DNA from: Platerodrilus igneus
Lineage: Eukaryota; Arthropoda; Insecta; Coleoptera; Lycidae
Length of the DNA stretch: 64,000 bases
Direction: 5' to 3'
Assembly (NCBI GenBank): GCA_036346225.1
Contig: JARFIW010001088.1
Location: forward strand, 436,001-500,000
Shown here: in pieces, positions 21,913 through 33,849 of the stretch
How the letters are laid out: every line of letters begins with the position of its first letter
How positions within the stretch are numbered: the stretch's first letter is position 1
Notes under the pieces: generated by a model
What the model was told of the DNA's origin: nothing
What the model saw: the letters and a program-made list of their open reading frames with translations, nothing else
Database searches by the model: none
Translations under genes and position numbers: made by a program

Positions 21913-23600
21913 TCACACACACTACATGAGATACTTAAGATGTTTATTCTAGAACAAATAATGATTAACAGTTTTTGAATTATACATGTAAATATTAATT
22001 TCTGCAACGTTTACAAGCGAATAATATAAAAAGTGTTATGCTGGTAAAGTTGCTGAATAACACTAGAAAATCGTAGTTTAAACATGCAAGTTTGAAAATG
22101 TTGTCTTACCTCGAAATTTTCAAATGTGGAAAAATTAGTAAGTCAAGGTTTTTAGTCATACCTTTTTAAATTACAATAACTAACCAAAGTATTGAAAAGT
22201 TTTAGAACATTTTACTAATTCTCTCAGCGTTAAAACATTTACCTTAAACGTATAGCAATCTTAATAACCTGGTTCAAGATCGCATTTAATTACACGCGTC
22301 ACTTACATTTTTGAGATTCCATGTTAGTAAAACGTATAGACTTGAACATTTTTATTTAAAATAAATACAAACTCCCCTCTAATTAAATGTACTCGTCCGC
22401 AGGTGTATAAATCGGTAACCTATGCATAATTGTTAGTTTTGTTTTTGGTTTAGCAAAGGAAGTCGAGTTTAAGAAATTATATCAAATTTTCACCACCACA
22501 ACGTGGAAGTTGGTTTTGATTGATACGGTGATCTGCAACCAGTCGTACAAATTATTTGTAATAGTATAATGTGTCAAAATTATGCTATAAAAATGGATTA
22601 CTTTAAATGGAGTGGGCTTTGCAATTTTCAATTGGTATTTAGAATCATACAATTTACCCAAGATTACTTGATATAGTTTATTTTACTTATTTGTATCGCT
22701 AACATCAGCAAAAAATTATTAATAGATGTATTAAACCATCTTGTTTTTTTATTCTTATGTTAAAAGTGGTGTAACTAATAATTGAATTGCTTTTAACGTC
22801 ACCAAATATGCGGTTGATAGTACCTATGGAAAGTTGTACGAGAATTTTTTCAGAATGAACAGTAAAGCCAACGGCAATTTTTAATTCCGATAAATACAAT
22901 TACCATTACTTGTAATAGGGAAAACAAAATTTCACTTTCATAGAAATTGACTGACATCGTATGAATAATTATTCCTAAGGTTAGTAAATAACGTTAATAA
23001 GTTTATAAGTGATTTGCGTTTAACAAATGATATACAAATTGTTCAAACTAATGAGTCAGCAATGTGTGAATCATTGAATCTAGTCGAGTATTCAATTTCT
23101 ATATTTAAAACAAATTGGATTTTTAATAATAATTAACCGCGATCGCAAAATGAGAAACTAATGGATAATTTAAGAAAACTAAGCATATACTTTCGCTTGG
23201 TGATTCATTTAGAATATATTCAAGCCTGTCATTTCCAAAACTATGACATAGAAGTTACTTAAAATTAAATTGCTTTATTAGTAACTAACCTGTAGACAAT
23301 AGCATGATATACCCTTACTAAAAGTTTAAAGTGTTTTATTAAATTTCACCTCTAAAGAATTAAATTTAAAATTCCCTCTAAAATAACTAGAAGTTATTTA
23401 CAGAGTGGGGGATGCTTACCATTCGACAGATATAGTGGATGGATAGGTGTATTGATCAGTGTACGGATGGGGTGGTGGATGTAGCTATGTGTGAAAGAAT
23501 GTATTTATACTATTCACCACAACTGTAGCTATTTTGGTAATTTGAATTATTAAGATCCTGCGATACCATTGGCCTACAGCATCGGTCAAAGCTACCAACT
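21913..23600. other. AT-rich spacer
   Basis: No supportable gene or repeat was seen. Confidence 0.5.
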
Positions 23601-23644
23601 GTTTCGATTTTTAATATGCACGCGATGCGAATGCTGACTCGTAT

Positions 23645-23760
23645 AACATGGAAGACATTTTTGGCGTTTCTACTGGCTGCATTCGCAACATGGACGATGC
23701 GAACCGGATGCGTGCATTGGTGCTAAATGTACTGGACGAGTAGCAAGGATTGGCAAAAGA
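23645..23760 (+). pseudogene. Short coding-like stretch upstream of the C2H2 relic
   Basis: The frame from ATG at about 23648 reads MEDIFGVSTGCIRNMDDANR and continues protein-like to a TAG, with open sequence beyond. Composition differs from the AT-rich surroundings. It may be an earlier part of the element that carries the relic at 23915; I do not recognise a family. Confidence 0.3.
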
Positions 23761-23838
23761 TGACGTCATTTAGTTCCCAGCTGAATCCTCAACATCGTTC
23801 GGCCGTCTTCGGAAACCTTTGGTTTGCATTCTATAGGG

Positions 23839-23875
23839 TATATAAAGCAGGTACGCAAGAGTAAACTTTTTAGTT
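23839..23875 (+). promoter_or_regulatory. TATA box with initiator-like element
   Basis: TATATAAAG (23839-23847) is followed about 30 bp later by TTAGTT (23870-23875), close to the arthropod initiator TCAGT. The first ATG of the next coding relic lies 40 bp further (23915). This is a plausible core promoter for that relic. Confidence 0.5.
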
Positions 23876-23914
23876 ATACTCTAGTTCGCTTACAAGTTTC
23901 ACCAAAGTTTTATA

Positions 23915-24740
23915 ATGCGGATTTGGTTTTGTACTAAAATGCAAGCGTTATTAAATGCACGCCCCGTCACGTCTATTATCAGGAGGGATGCCTTCAAACG
24001 GCACCAGAACAAGTGTCGTGGTGTAACATCGTCCAGGGTTAAGTTTATACATCCGTCAACAGCAAAGTACTTAAACTGTGGGTCTTGCGGTATCGCTTTT
24101 ACGAGAATGGACAACTTACTGCGGCACGAGGAAAACAGCACGGTATGTCATTAAGCCGTAAACGTTCAGCTTCGCCAGCAATTGAAGGGTTTTGTCCGAA
24201 ACAACCGCGAATTCTGTGTAAAGTGTGCGATTGGGAAGTGTAAAAAACGACGTATGTCGCACATTTGAGGAGCAACAGACATAAAAATGCAACAGTTACC
24301 GCTATTGGCAAAGATGGTGTAGAAATGATTAGCACAGCGTATGGATAGCTATCGCATAAAGAACGATTGTGCCGACGATAGAGTGTCCGAGTTTCTGTGG
24401 AAGCGCAAAGAGCGGCTTATTCGATCAATTAATGGAAAAAGAACACAACATACAGCAATAAAAGTTAATTTCGAACTCTACGGCATCTACACAAAAATGG
24501 AAGAAGAGACTACCGATGAGAAATACTTTAACACAAAAAATATGGTTATAACATCTTCCAGTAATCTGGAAAATATGTAAGAGTTCTAAGTAAAACCTTG
24601 AGAACAAAATCGGAGGAATTTGAAGCACGTGGGTCCGGTTGGTCTTTGGAAAAGGTGCTCTATTTAGAAATAAATTTTAATAAGTATAAGCCGATATAAG
24701 GGTCCAGTGGAATGAAGAAAAGAACCCTGCAATACAAAAA
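23915..24740 (+). pseudogene. Relic of a C2H2-finger protein of a virus-like DNA element
   Basis: The first ORF (23915-24154) has two finger-like units: CTK followed by FKRHQNKC, and CGSCGIAFTRMDNLLRH ending in CH. After broken sequence, the frame from 24341 reads AIKVNFELYGIYTKM and KYFNTKNMVITSSSNLE; past stops it continues SEEFEARGSGWSLEKVLYLE and INFNKYKPI. From memory of families, the order KVN-EL, FNTK, SGW-L, NINKY-P is that of arthropod proteins found beside DNA polymerase B2-type genes in Polinton/adintovirus-like elements. At least three stops or shifts break it. No polymerase gene is visible here. Family assignment is by memory and moderate. Confidence 0.5.
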
Positions 24741-25779
24741 TGAAAATTTAAATTTTATACTTAAAGTACGTCAAAAAATTTCTGTCTGTTAAAATATATA
24801 AATATGAAAGTAGATGTTAAGTGTACACTGTATATTTATAATTAAATAAAATTATTTTAAAAGAATCTGTACTGCTTTTTTGCTTACACCACTTTTTAAA
24901 TCGAGTTGACCTAAGGTTAAATTAATAGTAGATTCAGACTTCCAAGAAAAATTAAATCGGTATTACCTACACGATTAGAAACTATTTATAAATAAAATAA
25001 AGTTACAAAATTGTAACTCGATAAGGGTTGATGTTAAAATAAAAATTAAAAAGGTGGAATACAAAGGTCGTGCGGTGCCGATAGACACCGAGAGGTATCT
25101 CAAAAATTTTAGGGGTTAGGTTACCGATTTTTAGAGTAGAGATGGTGGGAGTAAAAATAAAGCAAGGAGAAAAAAACCCTCACCTTCCCCTCCAGGAGAA
25201 AAATTTTACCACATCAACAAAGTAGAAATCCCTCTCTACAAAGAGGAAATCTCTTTAAAATAAGACTTTATAGTGGGAATTTACATGTAAAAACCTAGAT
25301 TAAATACGAATCGAGAGGATCGGATGAATCGGGAAGAATTTGGATCTGTCCCAAAATGCCCACCACCCCCTACTTAGAGATCTTGGTAACCGAAGGTTCC
25401 CGAACCCCTTCTACATACTACTGAATATCGATGATATAGAGTATATAGCTAGAAATCAATAGAAGAAAAACCAAGTTGTATATACGCTCTAGAAACTTCA
25501 GGGAAATTTGTAGGTTAGCTCAGATTAGAAAATTGTTGAGGTACCACGTCTAACCTCTTTCAGGACTGAAAACCAAATTATGATGACAAAAACTAGTACG
25601 TCGTGACACAAACAGATCTTCAATGACATAAAACTTAAGCATATGATAAGAAGTTCTGTGCAAAAGGTCCACTTGTTGATAGACGCGTATGTGAACCGGT
25701 AAATCTAGTAGGCTGTATTGACGACGACTGTCATTCTTACACGTTATAAGTAAAATAAGTACTTATTATTGGTCGATGA
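24741..25779. other. Spacer with no firm feature
   Basis: The 25050-25440 part is less AT-rich and has short open stretches on the plus strand, none recognised. Confidence 0.45.
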
Positions 25780-25781
25780 TA

Positions 25782-26432
25782 CGAGGATGGTCCGATAAGT
25801 ACTTAGCCTACAAGAGAAAAACGAAAATTTTGTAAAATTAGCGATTTATTTATCAACATATAGTCTTCCTTTAGCTTGATACACTTGACCCAGCGATGCT
25901 CCAACTTCTTTAACCCATCTGAAAAATACGTCTTCTCGAGGTTTGCAAAGTAGGCCTCCGTGGCGGTGATGACCTCCTTATTCGACTCAAATTTCTGCCC
26001 GGCGAGTAACTTTTTCAAGTTTGGAAACAAAAAGAAGTCGCACGGGGCCAAATCTGGAGAATACGGTGGATGGAACAGCAGTTCGTAGCCCCATTCGACC
26101 AAATTGGATGGGCGAGGGCAGTTGCACTTGTTGTCCGGAGTAAGCAAACGCGGCACCCATGGCGCCGACAGCTTCTCATGCCCAAAATTTCATGCAGGAT
26201 ATGACCCACGCGGTCTTTAGAGGTGCCTTCTGTCTCAGTCATGTCGCGCACCTTCAATCGGCTGTCTGCCAATGCGAGATCGTGGATTTTTGTCATGTTA
26301 TTTTCCGTGGTTGTCGATTTCGGGGCACCTGAGCGTGGCTTATCAAAAACTGACGTACGACCACGTTGAAACTCATTAAATCAATTTTTGATTGTCGCCA
26401 TCGAAGGAGAAGAGTTACCGTACGCAGCATTC
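25782..26432 (-). pseudogene. Internally deleted mariner transposase and left terminus
   Basis: On the minus strand the N-terminal part reads GNSSPSMATIKN, stop, FNEFQRGRTSVFDKPRSGAP, then DRVGHILHEILGM and WVPRLLTPDNK; this is the mariner helix-turn-helix region. The frame then jumps to VEWGYELLFHPPYSPDLAPC and DFFLFPNLKKLLAGQKF, which holds the third catalytic Asp. The middle of the protein, about 130 residues with the first two Asp, is missing. An in-frame stop and a frameshift also break it. CGAGGATGGTCCGATAAG after a TA at 25780-25781 looks like the mariner terminal repeat; the other end is lost at about 26432, where a different element begins. The copy is dead. Confidence 0.85.
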
Positions 26433-27480
26433 CGTGTTGTAGAAATAAAATCAAAAAGTTGATTTTGGTTTTTTATTTATAACTTTGTTATTTGAAAACA
26501 TGTTAGAATACTGTAACAGCATTCTTAAAACAATTTTATTTTCTACTAACTGAAGCTATTAAATCAACTTCCTTGTTTCTTATGGACGCCGTATTAGATT
26601 TTTATGCCGTTGTGTAGAAATTTTTTTCCTGATTTTAAAAATGTATAATATGCCTACAATATTGTTACTAAGATATCCAATATCCTCAATAATAAGATAT
26701 CTCTGGAAAAAGAAACGGTAAAATCACTATTAAAAATTATTTATTATAATATTTTACGAAGTGGGGAAAGAAATATAACAAAAATAAAATAGAAAAATAA
26801 AATTTACAGTTTAAGTTCAAACAACCCATTCTGTTTGGTACAGAGGCGAAGCCTCTTTTATATTATTTACCGCTCTCTGAATTATTCTCCAGGAATATTT
26901 AAAAACGCAGCTCGTATAACGTCTATCAATTTGTCAATGTTTTGATATCGACGTTTATACACTACATTTTTAATTGCTCCCCAAACAAAGTATTCCAATA
27001 TACTTAAATCGGGAGCCCTGGCAGGCACTGGGATTATACCCAGAATTCCAATCCATTTATTTGGAAAAACTTCATTAAGAAATTCAGTTACTCTTACTGG
27101 ACTGTGTAGTGAGGCTCCATCCTGTTGTCACAATAAATCTTGCAACTGATTAAGTGCAATACTGTCTATTATTTGTCCTTTCAAAAACTGTAGATACTTT
27201 TCTGCATTTAAGGTTCCTTCGTAAAAGTAGGGCTCTTTAACTTGACCTTTCCAAACCCCAGCCCAAACATTAACGCCAAATCGATATTGATTTCGAATCT
27301 CTCTCTTCCGTCTTGGATTTGCAATAGACAAATAATTTTCAATATTGCGATTGAACATTCCGGTATTGGAAAAGTGATATCCATCTGTCTACATAATGTT
27401 ATTTAAAAAATTCCGGTTTTCAGTAATTCTGGCTTACAACCAAATACAAAAATTTAAACACCTCCGGTTATCATTAGTGT
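26431..27480 (-). mobile_element. Tc1/mariner-type element, 3' part with long terminal repeat
   Basis: The left end (26431-26640) is the inverted counterpart of 32345-32580, which lies upstream of an N-terminal transposase fragment of what looks like the same family. The family therefore has terminal inverted repeats of about 200 bp. Landmarks are TTTATAACTTTGTTATTTGA and TGGACGCCGTATTAGATTTT. The element is truncated at its 5' side near 27480. Confidence 0.7.
26880..27440 (-). pseudogene. Tc1/mariner-type (DDE) transposase, C-terminal half
   Basis: Minus-strand reading gives TDGYHFSNTGMFNRNIENY (first catalytic Asp), then RFGVNVWAGVWKGQV and a PYFYEGTLNAEKYLQFL block. QQDGASLHSPVRVTEFLNEV follows with the second Asp, and then ARAPDLSILEYFVWGAIKNV with the third. 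Order and spacing fit the IS630/Tc1/mariner catalytic core common in insects. Stops precede the first Asp and interrupt the frame before QQDG. No N-terminal DNA-binding half is present here; a related one lies at 31884-32177. Confidence 0.8.
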
Positions 27481-27539
27481 GTTATTTTTAGCTAACGTGT
27501 ATTTATACGGTTTGTAGTTGTTGCTTTTTAATGCACTGA

Positions 27540-27700
27540 AGGTTTTTCCTTTTTTTTGTTATTCACGGCTTAGTCTGGGAATTACCCCAAGGGTGGGCAA
27601 TGAGAATGGGCGTGCATATAACGTAAACTCAATTATAAAAAAGCATGGAAAGAAAAAGGGGAATTGAGCGCCACTGTATCCATATGGACAATAAAAGAAA
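27540..27700 (-). other. LTR-end-like junction, minus strand
   Basis: The minus strand reads GGATACAGTGGCGCTCAATT, an LTR end (ATACA) plus a tRNA-Lys-type primer-site start. It matches the junction at 5334 and that on the minus strand near 51062-51082. Probably a decayed LTR relic. Confidence 0.35.
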
Positions 27701-28565
27701 CCCAATTATCCTATGAGAACATACAGAAACTCATTGGATATAAGCGTTATAAAAACTTACAAGTTTTATGAGCTAACACATTTGGAAATCTCTTAAACGT
27801 ACCTACATCTGCTTCTATTACGATGACCCTGAAAGAAAATGTTATACAACAAATTTTAATTAAAAAGACACAATTTGTGTCTTTCGGCAAAAAAGCTTAA
27901 CGATACTTATAAGCTGAGCATATTGAAATTACCACACCAAAGGTGTCTTACTTAAAAATGGATATCAAGAATAAATCAAGTGCGTCATGTCTATAATTTT
28001 ATACTGTTTCAGCATTCCCCTAATTTCATTATTCAAAAATTTATTTTCTCAATTGTAGTCTTATTAAGATTAATTGTTCATAGAATAAAAAAACTTGAAT
28101 CAAGAATGTAATTTAATGCAATTCTTTTTTTTGTTAAATAAAGTTACAGGTATATTATTGTTATAAAATTTCTACTTTCTGGTTAATTATGCAGAGGGTG
28201 GCTTCAGTTAAGGTGACATAGAGCCAAACAGTGTTACCAAAAAGAATTATATAACCACGCGGACTAGTCTCGGGGTCTATTCCTGTGGAGGCATGAGATT
28301 GGGGGAGGGGGTCTTTTATTAACTAACTTGTCTTTATACAATTTTAGGGCGCCACTACGTCACAGACATAAACACCAAAAATAATCTTCTTAAGGAAAGA
28401 CGTAGATAAACCTTAAGAGAATCAACTTGTACCTGAAGATAGATACTCAACAACAGTGTTTCTATGCACTTAAACCTTGTACCTAAAATTTTCAGAAATA
28501 AAACTATTACCTTGTTTACAGATATGTAATAACGATATTTCAAGCTCTTGTATATACAAAAAAAA
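27701..28565. other. AT-rich spacer
   Basis: Nothing recognised; the minus ORF at 28355-28573 lacks domain features. Confidence 0.5.
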
Positions 28566-28632
28566 TTAGTCAAATAAATTAATCAAACAAATTCATCAAA
28601 TAAATTAATCAAATAAATCAATCATAAAAATT
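28566..28632 (+). repeat. Short tandem repeat, 9-13 bp units
   Basis: About five units of TCAAATAAATTAA and shorter variants. Such tails sometimes mark the 3' end of non-LTR retrotransposons, but no LINE is visible next to it. Confidence 0.7.
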
Positions 28633-28639
28633 AAAGACA

Positions 28640-31343
28640 ATCAAAATTATCAGACATGAAGTAAAAAGGTCGTACCGATGTTGCATTAAGAAAAGAGGCA
28701 GTTACTAGTGGGTGAAGCCCACCATAAAATTAATATTTCATAACATTACACAAATGCTTCAAGCAAAGATTTTTGTTCTCGGCTCACAAGGATAAGTTAA
28801 AGATTAGCTTATCATACAACTCATTTGTGCTACATACATGTACTTGTTTAAGTAAACATGCAAGTCCAGGTGTTTACCTGACAGATGTTAAACCAACAGA
28901 TGCCTTAATGGACTCTATATAAATTTAACAAATAATACAAAAAAATGTAGCCAAACTATTTAACATATTTTAAATAAAGTTATTTTATTTTTTTACCAAA
29001 ACTTCTAATCTTGTATTCAAAACACTGAAACTATTCAGAAATCGTCAAGCTAATTGTTTTACTTATTTTCTGTGGCACATAATTTATATTATTAGAAAAG
29101 CTTTTACACGTTAGGGTATGAAACTATGCTACAACTTTAAGATCGTTTCTCAGGAAACTTTTATACATTTAAACATTAGAAATCTATTGAATTTTCCCAA
29201 AACAAATCATTTAGAGAATTATCTATCCTCCTCGTAAGCTTAATTCATGTTCGGGTCAGTGTTTGATATAACAAATTATAATGTACTCACCAAGGAAAGA
29301 GTTTAAACACTTACTACCCCTGCTGATTACAGGCACGTGCAACTCAGCCACCATACAAAGGAATGCATCTTGTTGAAAGTTTATTGACTTCCATACGAAT
29401 TAAAGATAAAACTTGTAGATGAAATTTATATCTAGAATTACATGTGGAACTATCTGCGGAACTGCTTGCTGTAAATTCAAAGGAATTATTACCTACAAAG
29501 ACGCCATATTGACATGCTTACGAACCGTTTTATTTCGACTTTCTTCTTGCTGCGGATTGTCTTCAATTCATTCTAATTATCTGTTTTCCATATCCCAGGC
29601 GACATGCCTCTCCCACGAATCCAACTTGGGATTCTTCATCTTGGTAGGGAACTTCCTACCACGTTTCAAATATCTTACTTGGACTACATCTGCTACAATA
29701 ATGGTCGATCAAGTACGTCAAGCAGCTGCTTCCAAGCTCACGCGCATGACAGCACGGATCGATAAACGGGTCGACTACATTTTCGCGCCTGAATTACGGC
29801 AATCCTTCGAACATATAGCAGTTTAATAATTGCCTATATATTCATAAAACAATAGTTGCCTATATATGAGATGTTACAATATTAAAAAAATCAAATTGAT
29901 TTCTGATAATCCATAAATCTCTCTCTACATAATGAGACCTTATTGTTTGGTATTACTTTAAAGCAAAATTTTTATTATCCAATTGACAGATCTATAGATT
30001 GGTTTGCATATCTTTGAAATGAATTTAGCATGTATTCCTTATAAAAAAAATCTAACTCGCATGTAACTAGTTTAAATCAATAAATTTTTTAATTTGTCAT
30101 GGCACAGAAATGACACAACAACCCTACTAAATATCGGACATACTTTAATTAAACCTTTTTTAAACAGAAAGTAAACTTTGTAACCTCTTCGTTTTTGAAC
30201 ACATGTATACTCCACGTGTCTTACAGAATAGCTTTGGATTACTTATTAAAAAGCCGTATTTTCCTTTGTTTCTATCTATTTAGCACACTAAAAAAATAAC
30301 ACTGATATCAAGTTAAGAAAATATTATTATTTCTACGATCTTTTATGTTTGAACTTAAATGTAAAATTAATTCGTTCATAAAATTTAGTAATGATTAACC
30401 TATTCCTCTCCTAAAATTTGACATCGTTTATCGATTCAATGAGCACTTTCAAAAGTCTAAAAAACTTAAGAACAAAGCTTACACCATAACACAAAGTGGC
30501 GTAACACTCACCAAGAATAGACTCCTATGTCGATGAAAGTTTAAATACCTGGACTTTGTGAATGCAAGGAGGCTGTTTCTTCTAAACGAACTGCGATGAA
30601 AAAATTCAGGGTTTTATTTACTCAACAAAACTTCGCCGACGGGGACCTTACCTTGAACGACCAACATCTTCTCGTTACGCCTTCCCAAATAAAGCGTTAT
30701 AAGCGGCCTCAAATACTGTCATAACGAAAGTTGCTTCTAATTATAATTACTCCAAAGCGCTAAGAAAATTAAAGATTCCTTTTAGCATAAGAATTACTTG
30801 TTAACTTTTAATCTCACCGTTAATGGACTCCGACACAGATAGCCACATTGCCTTTACTTAAAGTATTTTGGTTGCTTTGCCGAAACCTGGGGATTGTTAC
30901 GTTCCTGGCTCCCCAAAGCAACCGTGTATTTACCCCCTCTAGATTGCTATGCAAAGGCACCATTGTACACGCAAACGTGTCTTCATCTTTTCACCTCTTC
31001 CCTTCGTTCACGCTGTCTTTGAACCACAATGGCTGCCTTCCCTCTTAATACCTTCCACGTCAAGAACAGCTGATCTGTTCTTTGCATCACCTCGTGACAC
31101 GCAAGCGCTATATTAACTTAATTTAGAAGTAGATGTAATCCGCCTATCCTTTTTATAGGCGTTTTCCGAGTATTTGTTACTATTAAATGTTTTCTTGTAA
31201 TGAATCTAACCCTAATTAAATGATAATAACACCCTATTTTATTGTGAAATTGTTTTCTTTTGATATTATTATACTGAATGAGAAGAGTTGGATACTACAG
31301 AGCCGTAACAAATAGAAACGGTCACCAGAGCCAGTACCACAGA
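28640..31343. other. Spacer with two less AT-rich patches
   Basis: The plus ORF at 29419-29826 (135 codons) has no recognised domain and an unnatural composition. The minus strand of 29550-29820 has short protein-like pieces but stops. A GC-richer patch at 30860-31100 is CT-rich and noncoding to my reading. Confidence 0.4.

Positions 31344-31371
<28 letters not shown>
31344..31371. repeat. (TA)n microsatellite at an LTR-relic boundary
   Basis: About 14 TA units immediately before the repeat shared with 45001. Confidence 0.95.
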
Positions 31372-31374
<3 letters not shown>

Positions 31375-31782
31375 GCTGTGATAAGGGGTTGTTTAAGGGT
31401 GTACTTTATAGGAAAGGTCATTTAGAAATGAGAAATTACCATAGGCAGCAGAAAACTGCATTTATTTAGTGAAGAATTGAGAAATGGAGATAGTTTGTAG
31501 ATAGTAAGCAGTCAACACCCTGTATATAAAGTATAAATAGTTTTAAGCGACGCAGATAAACATAGGAGGACGCATAGTTGGCGTAGAAATGAGAAATGCA
31601 TGCATTAAGTAGATAGTAAATATTTAATACCCTGTAGATAAAGTTTTAGTTAATTTAGGTAAAGCAAGTAATGATATTCTTCAGCGTCCAAATGATGGAG
31701 CGCGAATAATTTAGAGTACATAGCAAAATTAATAAGGCGCACCACGTAGGGGCTCGATAATTTAGAGAGTATCATAGCAATA
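31372..31782 (+). mobile_element. LTR/leader relic, short copy
   Basis: Matches 45003-45320 closely: GCTGTGATAAGGGGTTG, GTCAACACCCTGTATATA, GGACGCATAGTTGGCGTAG and TACCCTGTAGATAAAG occur in the same order. Its last 100 bp hold two primer-site-like units (CACCACGTAGGGGCTCGATA and AAATGATGGAGCGCGAAT), each followed by AATTTAGAG and CATAGCA. It is noncoding and lacks about 1.4 kb of the longer copy. Confidence 0.7.
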
Positions 31783-31883
31783 TATTTCTTACAGCCCTTT
31801 AAACTGTAGTACAATGTAAGTGCAAGTTAGCAGCTATTTCTCAAATGCAAGTCGATGGATTTATAAACCAAAAAAATAATATT

Positions 31884-32177
31884 TCATACATTACTATCTA
31901 ATACTATAGATAAACAATAGAGAATTACCTGTTGAATTATAGACTCTCTGTTTTCTTCTTCAACTCTACTTCCATAACTTGTCCTGGGTATATTGAAACT
32001 TCCAAACACAGTTAAATTCCCAAGTAATTTTAAAAAGTAAGTTTGATTCGTTTGTCGCGTTTCATCGTACGTTTCTGAATAGGTAACACGCGTATTTCTG
32101 CTATTCTTGTTACACGTGTAATCAACTTGTAGCATATCAAGCTGTTGTTCGTTAGAAAAGCACATTTTTATTGCCAC
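31884..32177 (-). pseudogene. N-terminal fragment of a Tc1/mariner-type transposase
   Basis: The 97-codon minus ORF reads FSNEQQLDMLQVDYTCNKNS, then YDETRQTNQTYFLKLLGNL and FGSFNIPR. This resembles the N-terminal helix-turn-helix (DUF4817-like) of insect transposases whose catalytic half looks like the relic at 26880-27440: YS-EE-LDMLL-YGEC-KN, then a RRQPNHTYF-like segment. The upstream flank (32345-32580) matches the terminal repeat at 26431. The catalytic half is absent, so this is a 5' fragment of that family. Confidence 0.6.
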
Positions 32178-32344
32178 TTAACACAATTTTTAAACTGAAT
32201 GACAATATTACTGGCAAATTGCTTTACTATTGTGTCTTTATAACGGTATCTTGATTGTGCACAAAACGTATTATTGAGATTAATGAATTTCTTAGAAACA
32301 ATGTTTAGGGATGTTATACATTTTTGAAATCGGTAATTAATTCT

Positions 32345-32580
32345 CTACAGAACGGCATCAAAATCTAATACGGCGTCCATAATAAATAAGAAGCTTGATG
32401 ATCGTTAGAAAGAAACGAAACGTTCCATAATAATTTAATATCTTCAATACAAAAAAAGTAAAATATTGTCTTAAGAATTTTGTTACATAGTTCTAATATT
32501 TTCAAATAACAAAGTTATAAATAAAAACGAAAATCCTATTTTTTGACATTTTACCATAACACGGAAACCAATGCAGTTAG
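32345..32580 (-). repeat. Terminal inverted repeat of the Tc1/mariner-type family
   Basis: Reverse complement of 26431-26640 with indels; shares AACAAAGTTATAAATAAAAA and AAATCTAATACGGCGTCCAT. Confidence 0.7.
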
Positions 32581-32743
32581 GTGAAATTTCTTTACGGCAT
32601 ATTTTCAGCACAAAATTTTGCAGAAGTTCGAAATCTAAACCTACCAGCTATCACTTATGTTAAATGAGATCCCCTTCCGATAACGTATAATTGCGTTCTA
32701 GTGCGTTTCCCGTCTAAAAATTTGTCGAAATAATATATCCTAC

Positions 32744-33765
32744 TATTCTCTGGTAAAACCGTGTTTTCCAGTTTCAATCGCGTTTCGAAAGCGCGGATGT
32801 TTGCTTTACGAGTTCGTGTTATGTTGAACACCTTTTAAACTTTGATTCTGCAGCTTGTGTGTTGATGCATTTGTAACAATTACTCGTTCTGTTACTCCAA
32901 AAGCGATGCACGTTTTTCCTCTATCATATATGTAGATTTGGTGTGTATCGGTAAGCGCTTCTGAGTTGTTAATATTAGTAAAGTTTTTCTTTTTTTAGCT
33001 CTTAACTGGAGGCTAAATTACTTGTTGCGTAGCCCTCTTATTCCTGGATATAGATCAACTGCTCTTTCATGCAGACCGCCGTTGTAACTACGATAGTAGC
33101 ATGGTTGTTGCTGACTATCGCGGCGATGCTGTTTCAATTCGCTTCCGAAGGATGACAAGAAAAGTATCCCGACACATGTATGTGACATGTTTTCCTTTGC
33201 TATCATACCCAGCGATAAACCCAATTTGAAATTAGATAAGCGAATGTTTGTTCTGGTAAAATCATTACTAGAAAAGTTTCGAACTTTAATGCTTTTGTTT
33301 TTTGTACTTAACCCATCTGCTTATACGAAAGTATCAGCAGTATTCTTTTTTTACTGATTAGAGTTATATCAAATGCTTCGTATGGTAAAATTCTTACTAG
33401 AAGGGTTTCTCAATTTAATGATTTTTTTTAATTAACCCATCCGCTTATACGAAAGTTTCAGCGTTAGTCTTTTTGGTACTGATTAGATTTATTACATATT
33501 AGCTAAGAATTGTGCACTTTGTGGAACAATTAGTGAATTTGTCCATAGAGTAAAATTATTTTATTAAATAGTAACCTTAGTTAATTTTGTTTTTCTGTTT
33601 CGATAGAAATTTTTATATTTGTGTTTTTTGATTGTAAATAGGAAGTCGTTGGCGATGTATTATTTTTGGGTTGCTATGAACCCCTCCCCTCTCCGCTTTG
33701 GTAGTTAGACTGGTATATTTACGTTTTCTTCCGGTTACGTCATTATACGTAGCAGAGCCCAGTTT
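32744..33765. repeat. Dispersed repeat, copy C
   Basis: The most complete of three copies (others 1-230 and 11490-12495). It starts near TTCTCTGGTAAAACCGTG and ends at ACGTCATTATACGTAGCAGA. No convincing ORF. Confidence 0.7.
33256..33495 (+). repeat. Two-copy tandem duplication within copy C
   Basis: Units of about 120 bp share GGTAAAAT-CTTACTAGAA, TTAACCCATC-GCTTATACG and ACTGATTAGA. Copy A lacks this segment. Confidence 0.8.
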
Positions 33766-33849
33766 TAGCACTAAAAGCACAGCACAGAACAGTTCTGGTG
33801 GACAAAGATTCAACATGGTGCTTGCTATGCTTTTATCACGTTTTTTACA

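Noticed and set aside
29419..29826. 135-codon plus ORF as a gene
   Set aside because: Composition is odd, no domain or splice context is seen, and the reverse strand reads equally well in pieces.
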